Part shown: one piece after another, positions 44,162 through 55,800 of the stretch
Position numbering within the stretch: position 1 is the stretch's first letter
Layout: the number at the start of each line of letters is the position of its first letter
Assembly (NCBI GenBank): GCA_913049555.1
Contig: CAJWYM010000007.1
Span: forward strand, 17,306 to 81,305
DNA from: an uncultured Opitutia bacterium
Lineage (GTDB): Bacteria; Verrucomicrobiota; Verrucomicrobiia; Opitutales; CAJWYM01
Direction: 5' to 3'
DNA: 64,000 nucleotides
Program-made: the position numbers and the translations under genes
Notes under the pieces: model-generated
What the model was told of the DNA's origin: nothing
Database searches by the model: none
Seen by the model: only the letters and a program-made list of their open reading frames with translations

Positions 44162-46780
44162 TTAGTCGCTGTTGAATCCAGCTTTTTCTGTGATGAAGTC
44201 TAATTTGTTTTCGACTAGAGAGATCAAAATTTGATCCTCCTCGCTTACTTCCTGTTGAATTATTTTTTTAGCAATCGTCGTTTCAATTGTTTTTTGAATG
44301 AATCTTTTGAGGGGTCTAGCTCCAAAATTTGGGTCGTATCCTTTTTCTGCAATCCATTTCTTGGTTTCTTGATTTATTTTAATTTTTATCCTTCGATCCA
44401 AGAGCCTTTTATTCAAATCTTGTAAGATTAAATCTACAATCTTACTCGTTTCATCCAAACTGAGTGGCTTAAATAGAATAATCTCATCCAAACGATTCAA
44501 AAATTCTGGCCTAAAATAATTTCTAAGTTCAACTAAAACAGAATTTTTTACTGCATCAAAGGCATCGAGGTCATGAGTTGATTCTTGGATGGTTCGGCTT
44601 CCAATATTAGAGGTTATTATAAGAATGGTATTTTTAAAGTCGATCAATCTCCCTTGAGAATCTGTAATTCTCCCATCGTCCAGAACTTGTAGGAGAAGAT
44701 TGAATACATCAGGGTGAGCTTTTTCAATTTCATCAAAAAGAATTACAGAATAAGGTTTTCTTCGAACTGCCTCTGTTAATTGGCCCCCTTCATTGTATCC
44801 AATATATCCTGGCGGTGCTCCTATAAGCCTTGAAATAGAATGTTTCTCCATATACTCAGACATATCTATTCGAATCAAACTTTTTTCGGAGTCAAATAAA
44901 GTCGAAGCCAGAGTTTTTGCGAGTTCTGTTTTTCCAACTCCAGTTGGGCCTAAGAAAATAAAACTCCCAATTGGCTTTTGGGGATCTTGTATTCCTGCCC
45001 TAGCTCTTATAATTGCTTCAGTTGTGGATTTTATTGCATTCTCTTGACCAATCACTCTTTTGCTTAAAATAGGTTCCAATCTAAGGAGTTTTTCCCTTTC
45101 CTCTTCTAAAATATTGGAGACAGGGATTCCTGCCCACATCGATACAATTTCAGCAATCTCATCACAAGAGACCTTTTCTTTTAAAAACTGATTCGAGGTA
45201 TCGGATAATTCGAAATGGAGTAGATTTTTTTCTAATTTTGGTAGAATCCCATGTTTGATTTCGGCAACTTTTTTTAAATTGTAAGACCTCTCAGCGACTT
45301 CCATATCCATTTTTGATTTTTCTATCTCTTTACGAATGAATCTCCCTTCCTCGAGTCGTGCTTGTTCCATTTCCCAAGTTGTTGTAAAATTTAGGGCTTG
45401 TTGTCTAAATTCTATAAGTTCTTTTCTTAGTTTTTGAAGCCTGTTGAGGCTGAGAGTGTCTGATTCTCTCTCAAGAGCGGTTTCTTCAATCTCAAGTTGA
45501 AGGATTTTTCGATTCAACTCATCTAACTCTGAAGGAAGACTGTCAAGTTCCATTCTTATCATTGAACAAGCTTCGTCCACCAAATCAATTGCTTTATCAG
45601 GCAGGAAACGATCAGAAATGTATCGATCTGATAAGACGGCTGCATGGACCAGTGCGTTGTCACGGATTTGAACCCCATGATGAAGTTCGAATCGTTCTTT
45701 CAACCCTCTAAGAATGGAGATGGTATCTTGAACGGAAGGTTGTTGGGCTATCACAGTTTGAAATCGTCTTTCAAGGGCTGCGTCTTTTTCAATGTAACTT
45801 CTATACTCATCCAAAGTGGTCGCTCCAATACAATGAAGTTCTCCCCTAGCTAGCATGGGCTTTAACAAATTCCCTGCATCCATGGCACCCTCAACTTTTC
45901 CTGTTCCTACGATTGTATGGAGTTCATCGATAAAGAGTATAATTTGTCCGTTTGCACTTTTGACTTCTTGTAAAACAGCTTTCAAGCGTTCTTCAAATTC
46001 TCCTCGATACTTTGCTCCAGCAATTAAAGATCCAAGATCCAATTCAAAGATCGTCTTCTTTTTTAGGCTTTTTGGAACGTCCTCTTTCAAAATCCTTTGA
46101 GCGAGGCCTTCAATAATTGCTGTTTTTCCAACACCAGGTTCTCCAATTAGAACTGGATTGTTTTTTGTTTTTCGTGAGAGGATGCGAATGACTCGCCTAA
46201 TTTCTGAGTCTCTTCCTATCACTGGATCCATACTGGCTGATTTGGCATGTTCCACCAAATCACGACCGTATTTATTCAACGCATCCATTGTGGATTCAGG
46301 AGATCGGTTCGTAATTTTTTGAGATCCTCGAAGATCTTTTAATTTCTTCAACAGTTTTTGTTGCGAAAGGGAGTAACTGCTGAATAATTGCTTTAGGCCT
46401 GTAGGCTTAGAAACTTCGACTAAAGCGAGTAAGAGGTGTTCTGTGCTGATGTATTCGTCTTGAAATTCTTTTGCCTTAGTGCTGGCTAACTCTAGCGTTT
46501 TATTGAGTGCTTGTGAAATAAATTCACTGCTTGAATTTGTGAGAACAGAAATTTTAGGCAGTTTGTTCAGCTCTTTGTCAAGACTTAGAAGAATTGCATG
46601 AACTGGGATTCCAATTCCCTCTAAGGTAGAATCTATAATATTTGGTTTTGGTAGGGTCAGTAAGGACCTAAGTAAATGAAGCGTTTCGATTTCGTAATTT
46701 TTGGATTCTTTAGCGAAATTAGAACCATTGTTAATTGCTACAATGGCCATTTCTGTAAATTTGTTTGGATCTATGTTCAT
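44162..46780 (-). CDS. clpB: ATP-dependent chaperone ClpB
   Basis: An 872-residue Hsp100 chaperone. The start at 46780 (MNIDPNKFT) matches the family; an upstream ATG at 46840 would add a 20-residue extension. The N domain is followed by AAA1 with GEPGVGKTA and [11 protein letters not shown], the coiled-coil M domain (about 400-530), AAA2 with [10 protein letters not shown] and [12 protein letters not shown], and [11 protein letters not shown] (pore loop). It resolves protein aggregates with the DnaK system. No sigma-32 or HrcA-type site is obvious upstream. Confidence 0.97.
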   Translation of the reverse strand: MNIDPNKFTEMAIVAINNGSNFAKESKNYEIETLHLLRSLLTLPKPNIIDSTLEGIGIPVHAILLSLDKELNKLPKISVLTNSSSEFISQALNKTLELASTKAKEFQDEYISTEHLLLALVEVSKPTGLKQLFSSYSLSQQKLLKKLKDLRGSQKITNRSPESTMDALNKYGRDLVEHAKSASMDPVIGRDSEIRRVIRILSRKTKNNPVLIGEPGVGKTAIIEGLAQRILKEDVPKSLKKKTIFELDLGSLIAGAKYRGEFEERLKAVLQEVKSANGQIILFIDELHTIVGTGKVEGAMDAGNLLKPMLARGELHCIGATTLDEYRSYIEKDAALERRFQTVIAQQPSVQDTISILRGLKERFELHHGVQIRDNALVHAAVLSDRYISDRFLPDKAIDLVDEACSMIRMELDSLPSELDELNRKILQLEIEETALERESDTLSLNRLQKLRKELIEFRQQALNFTTTWEMEQARLEEGRFIRKEIEKSKMDMEVAERSYNLKKVAEIKHGILPKLEKNLLHFELSDTSNQFLKEKVSCDEIAEIVSMWAGIPVSNILEEEREKLLRLEPILSKRVIGQENAIKSTTEAIIRARAGIQDPQKPIGSFIFLGPTGVGKTELAKTLASTLFDSEKSLIRIDMSEYMEKHSISRLIGAPPGYIGYNEGGQLTEAVRRKPYSVILFDEIEKAHPDVFNLLLQVLDDGRITDSQGRLIDFKNTILIITSNIGSRTIQESTHDLDAFDAVKNSVLVELRNYFRPEFLNRLDEIILFKPLSLDETSKIVDLILQDLNKRLLDRRIKIKINQETKKWIAEKGYDPNFGARPLKRFIQKTIETTIAKKIIQQEVSEEDQILISLVENKLDFITEKAGFNSD

Positions 46781-46914
46781 TCTACAAATTATGCAAAATA
46801 AGTGCCTATATAATTTTTTTAGAAAATAATTGATTAACAATATTTTAGAAAAAGTAATACACGAAAGAAAAGAACTACATTCTAGATCTTTGCGACATAA
46901 TTTCGCTTACAGAG

Positions 46915-49206
46915 CTAAGATGTCTCATCTTTTGAATCAGACTTAAAACGACTGCCCGGTTCCTTTTCCATAGCGAGAATTTGTTTTTCTTTTAGACGCT
47001 CATGAAAATCCTCTTCCTCATCGCTCCCGCCATAGTATTTGTTGTAGTATTTATAGCGATAGTATCCATAACCATAATAACCGCCGTAATAATAGTATCC
47101 GTGCGCTTTTTTCTCGGGTAGATCATTCAATACAATGCCTAAAATTCTGGTTCCTGTATTCTCAAGACTTGACAGGAGTTCTTTGCAGACTTTTCTGGAT
47201 ACTTTTCCGAATCGAGTCACATAAACGAGTTCGTCTGTCTTTTGTGCCAATGCAAGTGAGTCCGGAAAAAGTCCAATAGGGGATGTATCCAGCATAAGTA
47301 TATCACAATGTTTTTTTAACATATTTATAACCGCATCAAAGGCTGGTTTTTCAAGCATTTCAGTAGCCGATCTGGTTCTTCCTCCTGAGGGAAGTATGTA
47401 CAGATTAGGAAAAACCTCTTTCATGACTTCATCCAAATTTATGGATTCTAAACTGAGTGGATTGAGCTCGTATTCTTCAACCAAGGTTAGGAGACCCTTA
47501 TCGTTCTCTAATCCACAAAATTTATGAATTCCAGGCCGCCTTAGGTCAAAATCTACAAGAACCGTTTTCCGTCCATGATTGGCAAATGTATATGCTAAAT
47601 TGGCCGCTAGCAAACTTTTACCTTCACTGGGGATCGCACTGGTTACAAGCATGCTCTTAGAGCCAGAAATGTCAGATTGCATCTGGATCCGACTATACAA
47701 GCTTCTGAAAGCCTCAACCAAACCTTCGTCTAAGTCATTCCCAACAATGAGAGGTCGGTCCGCTTCTTTAACATCGGAGATTCTAGGAATTCCGGCAAGT
47801 AAATCTCGGCCAAGAAAAACTTCAACATCCCAGGGAGATTTTACACGATTGTCAATAAGCTCTAGGGCTAAAGGCAATCCAATAAATACTGCAATAAAAA
47901 TGCCTATGGAGGTCGTCATGATCTTTCTCTTGTCAGGACTGAATAGACTGCCATCCAAAGCCCTTTCATTTTCTTTGAGATTTCTACTTTCTAACTGACT
48001 TGTAATCCGCGCCTCATTGAGCCTTGTTGAAAGTTGTTGGCCCGTTTGATTGTAGACAACTTGTTGTCTTTTAAGTGCATTGTATTGAATGCTCATTTCA
48101 TCAAGATCAGAATTCTCATCCTCCGCTTTTCTAAGCTCATTCTTGTATTCTAGTTCTTGAAGTTCAGCCATCTTTATTTTATTTTTAAGATCTGAGATCG
48201 CCTGTTCCACCTGAATGTCAATCAGTTCATTCAGGCTGTCAATTCGCCGTAAATTATTAATAAGTTTTGGATGTTTTTCTAGGTATCTTTCACGAAGTCG
48301 GCTGTGTTCTCCGGTGAGTTCAAGCAGCTTGGTTCGGTGTTCCTCAATGTTACCAAAGGACGAGATCGTCGAGAGTTCAAAAATATCCTTACCCGACAAT
48401 TTGAATGTCATAATTTGGCTGTATTCTGTTTCTAAATTAATTTTAGTCATTCTCGCATCTGTCACAGCTCCAGTGAGAGCGGACATCCTGTTGGATAGGA
48501 ATTCTCTGTTACCTTCCATCGAGGTTATATTATATTTTCTTCGAAAGTCTTTCAGGGATCGATCTACTTCAAGTTCTTTCATTTCCATGTCCTCTCGCTG
48601 ATCCTCGAGGAATGCTATCGCGGAGTCGTAGGTAGAGGAACTACGTACCGAAAGCAGTTTTAAGTACTCCTCCATAACTGTATTCGTTATGATTGCCGCG
48701 GCTTTTCCAGATCTACTCGAAGCGTATATCAGGATGAGGGGCGCACCCTGACCTCCTAAAGAAACATTGTAACCACTCCAAGCAACCACCGTGCCTACAT
48801 TGGGCTGTGGAGTAGCTGGGTCGAGGTCCTTAATAAAAGGAGCAATTATCTCTTTTTTCTTGGTTGGATTTTTCTCAATGTGAGCTATGACATTCTCTCT
48901 AAGAATTCTACTTCGCATTTTTTCAAGATGTATCCCTAAAATTGCTGCAGAGTAATCATCTCGAACGACTTTTTGCATATTAATGATTGACTGACCTGGT
49001 TCCAGTATTAAAGAAGACCGAGCTTGATACATTTCTGGCTCACCAAGCTTAACATAAGCATACAAAAATGCAATCGGAAGAGCGAGAGCAATCCCTATAA
49101 GCCAACGATCTCTGATGATTAAGAGATAATCAGCAATCCCTTTCAAACGATTGCTGCTTGCGTTGTTGTTTTCTAGATTTTCGAAACCGGTATTTAAATC
49201 AGACAT
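46915..49206 (-). CDS. Polysaccharide co-polymerase / tyrosine autokinase (Wzc-like)
   Basis: A 763-residue inner-membrane protein. An N-terminal Wzz domain has TM1 near residues 35-50 and TM2 near 425-445, separated by a long coiled-coil periplasmic part. The cytoplasmic BY-kinase has Walker A SAIPSEGKSLLAANLA near 527, Walker A' VLVDFDLRRP and Walker B ILMLDTSPIG. A Tyr-rich tail at about 702-725 (YYYYGGYYGYGYYRYKYY) should be the autophosphorylation cluster. It sets polysaccharide chain length and export with the Wza-like protein upstream. It is seven bases from that gene. Confidence 0.93.
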   Translation of the reverse strand: MSDLNTGFENLENNNASSNRLKGIADYLLIIRDRWLIGIALALPIAFLYAYVKLGEPEMYQARSSLILEPGQSIINMQKVVRDDYSAAILGIHLEKMRSRILRENVIAHIEKNPTKKKEIIAPFIKDLDPATPQPNVGTVVAWSGYNVSLGGQGAPLILIYASSRSGKAAAIITNTVMEEYLKLLSVRSSSTYDSAIAFLEDQREDMEMKELEVDRSLKDFRRKYNITSMEGNREFLSNRMSALTGAVTDARMTKINLETEYSQIMTFKLSGKDIFELSTISSFGNIEEHRTKLLELTGEHSRLRERYLEKHPKLINNLRRIDSLNELIDIQVEQAISDLKNKIKMAELQELEYKNELRKAEDENSDLDEMSIQYNALKRQQVVYNQTGQQLSTRLNEARITSQLESRNLKENERALDGSLFSPDKRKIMTTSIGIFIAVFIGLPLALELIDNRVKSPWDVEVFLGRDLLAGIPRISDVKEADRPLIVGNDLDEGLVEAFRSLYSRIQMQSDISGSKSMLVTSAIPSEGKSLLAANLAYTFANHGRKTVLVDFDLRRPGIHKFCGLENDKGLLTLVEEYELNPLSLESINLDEVMKEVFPNLYILPSGGRTRSATEMLEKPAFDAVINMLKKHCDILMLDTSPIGLFPDSLALAQKTDELVYVTRFGKVSRKVCKELLSSLENTGTRILGIVLNDLPEKKAHGYYYYGGYYGYGYYRYKYYNKYYGGSDEEEDFHERLKEKQILAMEKEPGSRFKSDSKDETS

Positions 49207-49212
49207 TGGGTT

Positions 49213-49854
49213 TTAAAATAATGATTCTGGAACAAATACAATATCATTCGGGTAGATCCAAAACCGTTTCTGACCGTTTCCATCTGAACTGTAACCGGAC
49301 ATCAGTTGTTCGACGTTGACAGTAAATTTTCTTTGCATGCTTTTTCCAGACTCTTCTACATAGCGAGTCACTTTCACTTTGTTTTCTTGGGCAATTCCAG
49401 TAAAACCTCCAATTCTTGAAATCAACTCTACAATGCCAATCTTTTTAGAACCGTCTGGAAACTCAAAAGGACCTGAGTTCACTACTTGTCCAAGTATCAT
49501 CACTTCGCGTTTGACGTATTTAATTACATTGATAGAGATTTGAGGCTTTTTTAAGTATCTTTGTTTGAAGTACTCATTTTCTAACAGCTCTTCCGCCTCT
49601 CTTGTAGTTAGACCTTTAAGATAAATGTCATCAATCAATTTAAAGCGGGCTAGGCCCTTGCGATCAATCTCACTGACAGCAGCAAGATCCGGCTCTCCAA
49701 AAATGGAAATTTCTAATCTATCCTTGACAGATAGTCTGTATATTTCCTGATCGAGAGATAGATCATCTGTATAATTAGCTAGCAAAGAGATCGGAAAAAC
49801 AAAAAATAACAGAGTCAATGCAAGATTATTTATCACTTTATTAATAAGTAACAT
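49213..49854 (-). CDS. Polysaccharide export outer-membrane protein (Wza-like)
   Basis: A 213-residue protein with a signal peptide (ATG at 49854; one at 49884 would lengthen it by ten residues). The polysaccharide export domain begins YRLSVKDRLEISIFGEPDL and is followed by a SLBB domain with VMILGQVVNSGPFEFPDGS and LISRIGGFTGIAQENKVKV. It lacks an obvious lipobox and is short compared with E. coli Wza. Its 5' end overlaps the end of the barrel gene by 14 bases. It exports polysaccharide together with the Wzc-like kinase. Confidence 0.9.
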   Translation of the reverse strand: MLLINKVINNLALTLLFFVFPISLLANYTDDLSLDQEIYRLSVKDRLEISIFGEPDLAAVSEIDRKGLARFKLIDDIYLKGLTTREAEELLENEYFKQRYLKKPQISINVIKYVKREVMILGQVVNSGPFEFPDGSKKIGIVELISRIGGFTGIAQENKVKVTRYVEESGKSMQRKFTVNVEQLMSGYSSDGNGQKRFWIYPNDIVFVPESLF

Positions 49855-51022
49855 TGAAATCAAGAGTCGCAAGGTGGCGATCAAAATCTTCGCTGGAGTC
49901 GTTGATTGTTTTTGAATAATCGTAGTTCAGACCAACCAATATATTGGCGTTAAAATTTCTAGTCAAAGTGGCACCCAATCCCATAGTTTTAGATTCTCTA
50001 GAATCGGAACCTGTATACTCCGTAGTACTATAATTTGCTGATATAAGACCACTTGTTTTGTTGTCAAATCGATGATTCAAAGCTAAAGCTAGATTAGAAG
50101 TGAGAAGGGATTGATTTTGCGCAGAAGCTGAAAAACCGCGATTCAAAGAAAGTCGGAGGGATCTCTTAGGGTTCATTTTCCAAGTCAATGCCCCGCCGAA
50201 TGTAATTGCACTGTCTGAAGAGATGCTGGAGGAATCAAATTCTTTAAAACTGTATCCAATATAAAGGTCGCCTTTAATTTTTGTGAAAACATTACCACTC
50301 ATACCTACCTTGTATGCATGCGTCGCGGAGTCTATAAAATTGGTTTGACCTCCACTACCACTGATAGGCTTGTATTCATAATCTGAGTAAAACTCGAGTT
50401 TTTGAGAATAAATGTAAAAAGCCCTTCCAGTTAATGACCAATTACTTAAATCGGAGTAGGAAGCGTTTCCATCGCTCATACTGAATCCATAAGAAAGTTT
50501 ACTACCGAATCCAAACTTTGGACTGTAGTCATATCTAATATCAAATCCTGCATCGTAATTCGTTGTGCTTACAATGTCCTGCTCAATCACATTTGTGCTC
50601 GTATTTTGACCTACATCAAAAAAGACATCAAACTTGAGTTTGCCTCCACCGCTTTTCATAAAGCCAATCCGATCACTGAGTCCGGACAAATCAAGATCAA
50701 AATTTGTTTGCGGATCATATGCATCTTGATCTGGATGATCCACATATCTTGTGACGGCAATTCCTGCAGATGCAGTAGCGACAACAATCCCTAACTTTTT
50801 ACTGTAAGTTATCGAGGGAGTAGTTTTTTGAACGATGTCTGATTCATTGAGTTCACTAGAAAAAATATTAGAATCATAACTTAGAGAGTTGTTTGCACCC
50901 AATCCGATTTTACCGTATTTTCCTTCAACCAAGCCAAAGGTTATGGAGCTAAACAAAACCATGTGCACAGTATACAAAAATAGTAGTCTTTTAGAAGATG
51001 TGTAAAATATAGAGGCTAACAT
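49841..51022 (-). CDS. Predicted outer-membrane beta-barrel of the polysaccharide locus
   Basis: A 393-residue protein with a signal peptide and many aromatic amphipathic strands (for example KLEFYSDYEYKPIS and LYIGYSFKEFDSSSISS), ending in LDFNVTY with a terminal Tyr. This fits an outer-membrane barrel such as those found beside exopolysaccharide export genes. It is the first gene of the leftward barrel-export-kinase set and overlaps the export gene, so it likely works with it. Function is inferred from context. Confidence 0.75.
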   Translation of the reverse strand: MLASIFYTSSKRLLFLYTVHMVLFSSITFGLVEGKYGKIGLGANNSLSYDSNIFSSELNESDIVQKTTPSITYSKKLGIVVATASAGIAVTRYVDHPDQDAYDPQTNFDLDLSGLSDRIGFMKSGGGKLKFDVFFDVGQNTSTNVIEQDIVSTTNYDAGFDIRYDYSPKFGFGSKLSYGFSMSDGNASYSDLSNWSLTGRAFYIYSQKLEFYSDYEYKPISGSGGQTNFIDSATHAYKVGMSGNVFTKIKGDLYIGYSFKEFDSSSISSDSAITFGGALTWKMNPKRSLRLSLNRGFSASAQNQSLLTSNLALALNHRFDNKTSGLISANYSTTEYTGSDSRESKTMGLGATLTRNFNANILVGLNYDYSKTINDSSEDFDRHLATLDFNVTY

Positions 51023-51133
51023 ATTTAGGGATTGTTATTTAACAATTGCCGAATATGACAAAAAACATGAAATGTGCAACATAAATTTATATTGAGAATA
51101 GACTAATAATATTTTTTTTAAGAGTATCACAGG

Positions 51134-52645
51134 ATGACATTTGCAAACAATTTTAAGCCAATCTTTTTAATCGCTGTTATTTTTATATCTAGTTGGTTTA
51201 TGGCTGGGCATCATCCTTCTTTTTTTATTTTTGCGATCTTTTTTCTTGTTTTTGCTTTGATTTTTCTTGTTTCTGATTGTTTTTCTGATCGGGCCTCCTT
51301 TTTTAATCCTCTAATATTGTCCTCCTTTATTATCCTTTTTGCAATTGTCTGGATTGGATTGAACTTTTTTCAATTCAATGAGGTTCATGGAGCTTTTGAA
51401 AGTTTTTATGAATATAAAAGTGATTTCACTTACTTACCATTCGGATTGTATACCGTCGATGCGTGGAAAAATGCGTTGATTCTATTGAGTTCAATTCTTG
51501 TTGGTTTTGTCGCATTTACAAGCTGTAAAAATCGAGCTAGTGTCCGTTTTGTTTTGTGGGCTGTTTTTTTTAATATTTTGATTTTGTCAGTCGTAGGAAC
51601 TTTTTTTAAGATTACCAATTCACAATTGATTTTAGGAAAATTTGTTCCTCCCGATGCCCGTTATTTTTTCGCCTCTTTTACTTATAAGAATCATTGGTCT
51701 GCTTATGCGTTTTTGAGTTATTTAGGAACCTTTGGGTTGGCTGTTTATTATCATAAAAATAGAAGGAGGTGGAATTTGAAAAATTCTCCCCTTGGGATTT
51801 TTTTATCTATGGGTTTTTTAATTGGTTTGACCACTTTGATGTCTGGTTCTAGGTCAGGATTGATTGCATTTAGTTTGGGTTTTGGGATCAGTATCTGGAT
51901 TGGGGTTAAATTAGTGTTGGAGAATTACACTTATCTTTCCTCGTCCTCCAAGTATCTTTTGCGCTTGTTTTTGGCATTTCTTCCAATCCCATTATTCGTA
52001 GGAACGGTTTTTGTTGTCTCCCCAAAGTTGCTTACGGAGCCTCTTAGTGTTACAGAGGGTCAAATAAGAAATATCATTGAAAACAAACAATGGGAGAGTC
52101 GAGTGTATTCAAGTCGGGACACCTTTAGGATGTTCTTAGCCCGTCCTTGGTGGGGATGGGGTTACAACTCTTTTGAAATTGTATTTCGGAAATATTTTCA
52201 AGGACCTGAGCTTTCCGCATCTTATTTAAATAACGATGAAACAAAAAGCATGTATGATAACTTGTTTCAAAGAGTACAGGAAAACGCTTCTCCTGAAAAT
52301 AAATTGGAGTTTGAATCTTTCAGATCAAGGCTCAATTTGCAACGCTATAAATTCGCTCATAATGATATACTCCAATACCTTGCAGAAATCGGAATTTTTG
52401 GCTTTTGCTGCCTCTTTATGCCACTTTTTTATATTTTTTACAAACTCATCCAATTGAAGCAAGCTATTCCTAGCATTACAAAATGGATTCTCATCGCAAT
52501 TTCCTTTATTGTACTTTATTCCATGGTTGAATTTCCTACTAGGACCCCTGGAATCCTCTACTTATTTACGATCTTAATTGCTTTAGGGTACCGATATGCT
52601 TGCCTTGAGAAGGATTCGGCTTCCAACAGGAGAAGGAGTCGATAG
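51134..52645 (+). CDS. O-antigen ligase/polymerase family (Wzy-like) membrane protein
   Basis: A 503-residue protein with 10-12 hydrophobic helices and a long soluble loop (about residues 300-420). The LMSGSRSGLIAFSLGFG segment and the WWGWGYNSFEIVFRKYF and FAHNDILQYLAEIGIFG motifs are typical of the O-antigen ligase family (Wzy_C). It either polymerises repeat units or ligates them to a lipid carrier. It is divergent to the barrel gene by about 110 bases and clearly belongs to the same polysaccharide locus. Confidence 0.92.
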   Translation: MTFANNFKPIFLIAVIFISSWFMAGHHPSFFIFAIFFLVFALIFLVSDCFSDRASFFNPLILSSFIILFAIVWIGLNFFQFNEVHGAFESFYEYKSDFTYLPFGLYTVDAWKNALILLSSILVGFVAFTSCKNRASVRFVLWAVFFNILILSVVGTFFKITNSQLILGKFVPPDARYFFASFTYKNHWSAYAFLSYLGTFGLAVYYHKNRRRWNLKNSPLGIFLSMGFLIGLTTLMSGSRSGLIAFSLGFGISIWIGVKLVLENYTYLSSSSKYLLRLFLAFLPIPLFVGTVFVVSPKLLTEPLSVTEGQIRNIIENKQWESRVYSSRDTFRMFLARPWWGWGYNSFEIVFRKYFQGPELSASYLNNDETKSMYDNLFQRVQENASPENKLEFESFRSRLNLQRYKFAHNDILQYLAEIGIFGFCCLFMPLFYIFYKLIQLKQAIPSITKWILIAISFIVLYSMVEFPTRTPGILYLFTILIALGYRYACLEKDSASNRRRSR

Positions 52646-52664
52646 ACTTTTTAACCCAAATTCC

Positions 52665-52775
52665 TCAGTAGACTCGCTGATTTATCATCAATCTTATAAA
52701 CTGCAATAACATACGAAAACCTTCGATGTAGCCAGAGGCTACTGCTTCAGGATTTCGTAAGTCATTTCGAATCAT
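52665..52775 (-). CDS. Possible 36-residue small protein
   Basis: A short frame beginning MIRNDLRNPEAVASGYIEGF and ending in a hydrophobic stretch plus NQRVY. It lies after the AsmA-like gene stop (52818). An upstream TTG at 52802 would give 45 residues. The sequence looks amphipathic and protein-like, but there is no clear ribosome binding site. A hairpin at 52733-52747 (GTAGCC/GGCTAC) falls within it. Weak call. Confidence 0.3.
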   Translation of the reverse strand: MIRNDLRNPEAVASGYIEGFRMLLQFIRLMINQRVY

Positions 52776-52817
52776 AATATTGATGATATTCTCTACTCTC
52801 AACTGAGTTATTTAGGT

Positions 52818-55800
52818 TTAAAAATTCAAGAAGTTTCGCAATTTAGGCAATTCCTGGATCACATCGTCCACAATACTGTTTTCTTCTTGAGAGGAATTTT
52901 TTTCAAGCTGGTTTTGTTTCTTAGATGAAGTTGGACTTTCGGGAATCAAAGAATTAAATTTATTAAATAAGTTTTCGCCGCTAGGAGTGATTTCATTTAA
53001 GAGTTTTTGAATGGAGTTGTAAATTTGATTGGTAAAATTTGAGAAATCAATTTTACGGATCGATCCACCGATGGTAACAGGCATATTTTTCATCTGTTGG
53101 TATCCGATAGCGTTTTGATTGTCAGCGACTAGAGACAATTTATCCATTAATAATTTCAATTCTCCATCGAAGAATAAATTGAGATTCATCATTAGACGTT
53201 GATCTTTGAATGGAATGTTTGGGCCATCTAATATTTTCCCATTCCCTTCTAAGTTTATCACTGGACTAAGAACTTGGAGAGATTCAATTTCATAATCATG
53301 TCCTTCTCTTTTATTGATCGAAACTCTAAATTCATTGAATTCTGGTTCTTTTAGGCTTTCGATGAGCGAAAAAACAGACTCATAGTCTTGACTTAAAATC
53401 TCTTGAAATTTGCTTTCATTTTTGAAAGTTCCCAAAGAGGATGCAATTCCTAGGCCTGCTTGGAGCAGTTTGGTACCGCCAGTAAACTTTTTTCTAAGTG
53501 ATGTAGATAACTTTACAAGCTTGGAATCAGGATCAATCATAACGAATTTTCCATTTTTAGCTGTTAATTTGAAGTTACCAGCAATGTTCTTTCCTAATTC
53601 TTCAACATTAGGCGAAGATCCATATATTTTTGAGTTTGTGGAAAAAATACCAGAAAAGTTATTTGGGGCGTTGGGAATTCCCTTTAAATATTCAGTATCA
53701 AAATTTTTCAATTGAATATTCATGGAATAATCAAAAGGTTTTTCCTGCGAATCATTGTAATTCAATTTTCCGTCACTGATCAATTCAGCGGCTTCTAATT
53801 GACTGCTCAAATGATCCAGTCTTATCTGCATTGGAGTCGTTTTAAGCTTTAAAATAGTTTTTTTAATTTTTAACCGGTTGGGTAAGGTAATTTCATCAAG
53901 ATTCAGTTCCATATTTCCTGTAGTACTACCCCAAGGTGAAGAATTAGAATTGCTTACTGTTTTTTTATTTTTTGCAGCTGGATTTTGTCCAGTGGAATCA
54001 GGAATGAATAGATTAGAGAGGTCTAAGAGATCATCTATGTAGATTTTTTTACTATTCGCTTTAGACTCAAAGGAGTGATTGCCAAGAGGATCCAGTTTGT
54101 AATTAAGGCTCCATTCTAGGTCGGAGTCTGCCACTCCTTTAATTTGAACCGGAATAACAATTTGTCCTTCTTGATTTTCATAATGCTCAAAAATGATATT
54201 GCCTACAAGCTGGGGCAATCGGTTCCCAATTATTTCTCGACCTCTTAACTGGTCTAATTTAATTTCCGCAGAACCTTTCCATTTTTTACTTCCTTGAAAT
54301 TTCCAATTTAAGTCCAATTCGCCTGTTCCTAATAATTGTTTGGCATTTAAGAAGGGTTGCCTAGTCAAAACGGGTAAAAGGATCGATATTTTACCCGAGC
54401 ATTCTAAGGCGTCGATCGAATTGACATTGTAGTTTCCCTCTATTCTTCCTAACAGAAGAGCCTCACCAGATTCAAATGCTTTAAAACTTCCAGTAGATGC
54501 TTTTACTCTGGAAAGTGATTGATTAAAACGAACTTCAGGATTCGCCTTAAAATCCAGATCATTGATTAATAATTGTCCATTTTTGTAGACCTGAAGACCA
54601 TTCATGGAAAGAGACTCAGAACTTTTAACTAAATATTCATTTCCTACTCGGTTCATTATAAAACCTCCAGTAATTGGTTTGGAGTCCATTTTTACATTTG
54701 GAATAAAATGATCCAAACCTTTCGTGGTCAAATTGAGTAACTTCATCGAAAACAATTCTCCTGTCTGTAAGTTTAATGGATCGATGACTCCATCAAATCC
54801 AATAGAGAGTTTGGATCGGTTGTTTAATCTTAGTAAAACTTTTTGGTACCTATTGAGAAGCTCTAAGGAAAATGTTTCGAAAGAGACAAAAGATCGGTTA
54901 AAATCAAATTCTAAATCTAAGTTGTTTTTCAGAAGGTAAGGACTCTCAACATTCTTAAGATAAGCATATAAGTCCAATTTTAGATCATTTCCAATTGGGG
55001 ATATTTGAATTGCATTTTCAATGGCAATTTCGTGACTCCCAGACAAAGTGGCCGTCTTTTCTAAACCGTTGTAGTTGCCCGAGAAACTTGAAGAAAGCAA
55101 GGGCTTTTTGTTTTTCGAAATGGCAAAGGAAGGAATGGAATAGCGCATCCTGTTTAGGCCACCTGAAAGTTCAAAAGATGTATCTAGTTGTAACAACTGT
55201 TCTACGCCCTCCAAATAATAGCCAAAGACAATCTCTCTCATGGAAAAAGGAACTCGACTGTTAAAGTTAGGCTTCCCCATTTCATTGATACCCACACCTA
55301 AATCGACATGAAGCGTTCCGGATTTTAAATGAATGTCTGGAATAAAGGGATCTAGTAAAGCAACATTGAAATTATTTAGTTGAACGCTCAGTAATTCTCC
55401 TCTTTGTTCAGAAAGTTCGTTTAAAGCATTCTGATTTAAATGTAGGACGAGTTTTTTTTGTAAATTCACATTCAACCAATCAGACGAATCATCCGCCAAA
55501 TTCAAATTTAAATTCTGGATTGTTAGCTGGTCATTATTTATATCCGCATCCAATTTCCCATTGATTTGAATGCTTTCAACTTGGTCGAGGGATGGACGAA
55601 TTCTACTGAGTTCTTTTACTTCTCCTTGAATTTTTAAATTTACAGCTGTATTTTGATCTAACAATGAATAACGGACTTTTCCGGTTGTAATTATCTCAAA
55701 GTTTGGAAGATTGTTGGCTGCTAGATAGGGTGCTATTGAGTTGTAATCACTGGTAAGGGAAAGGTTTCCTAATATTTCTTGCCTTTTCATATTGAAAGTG

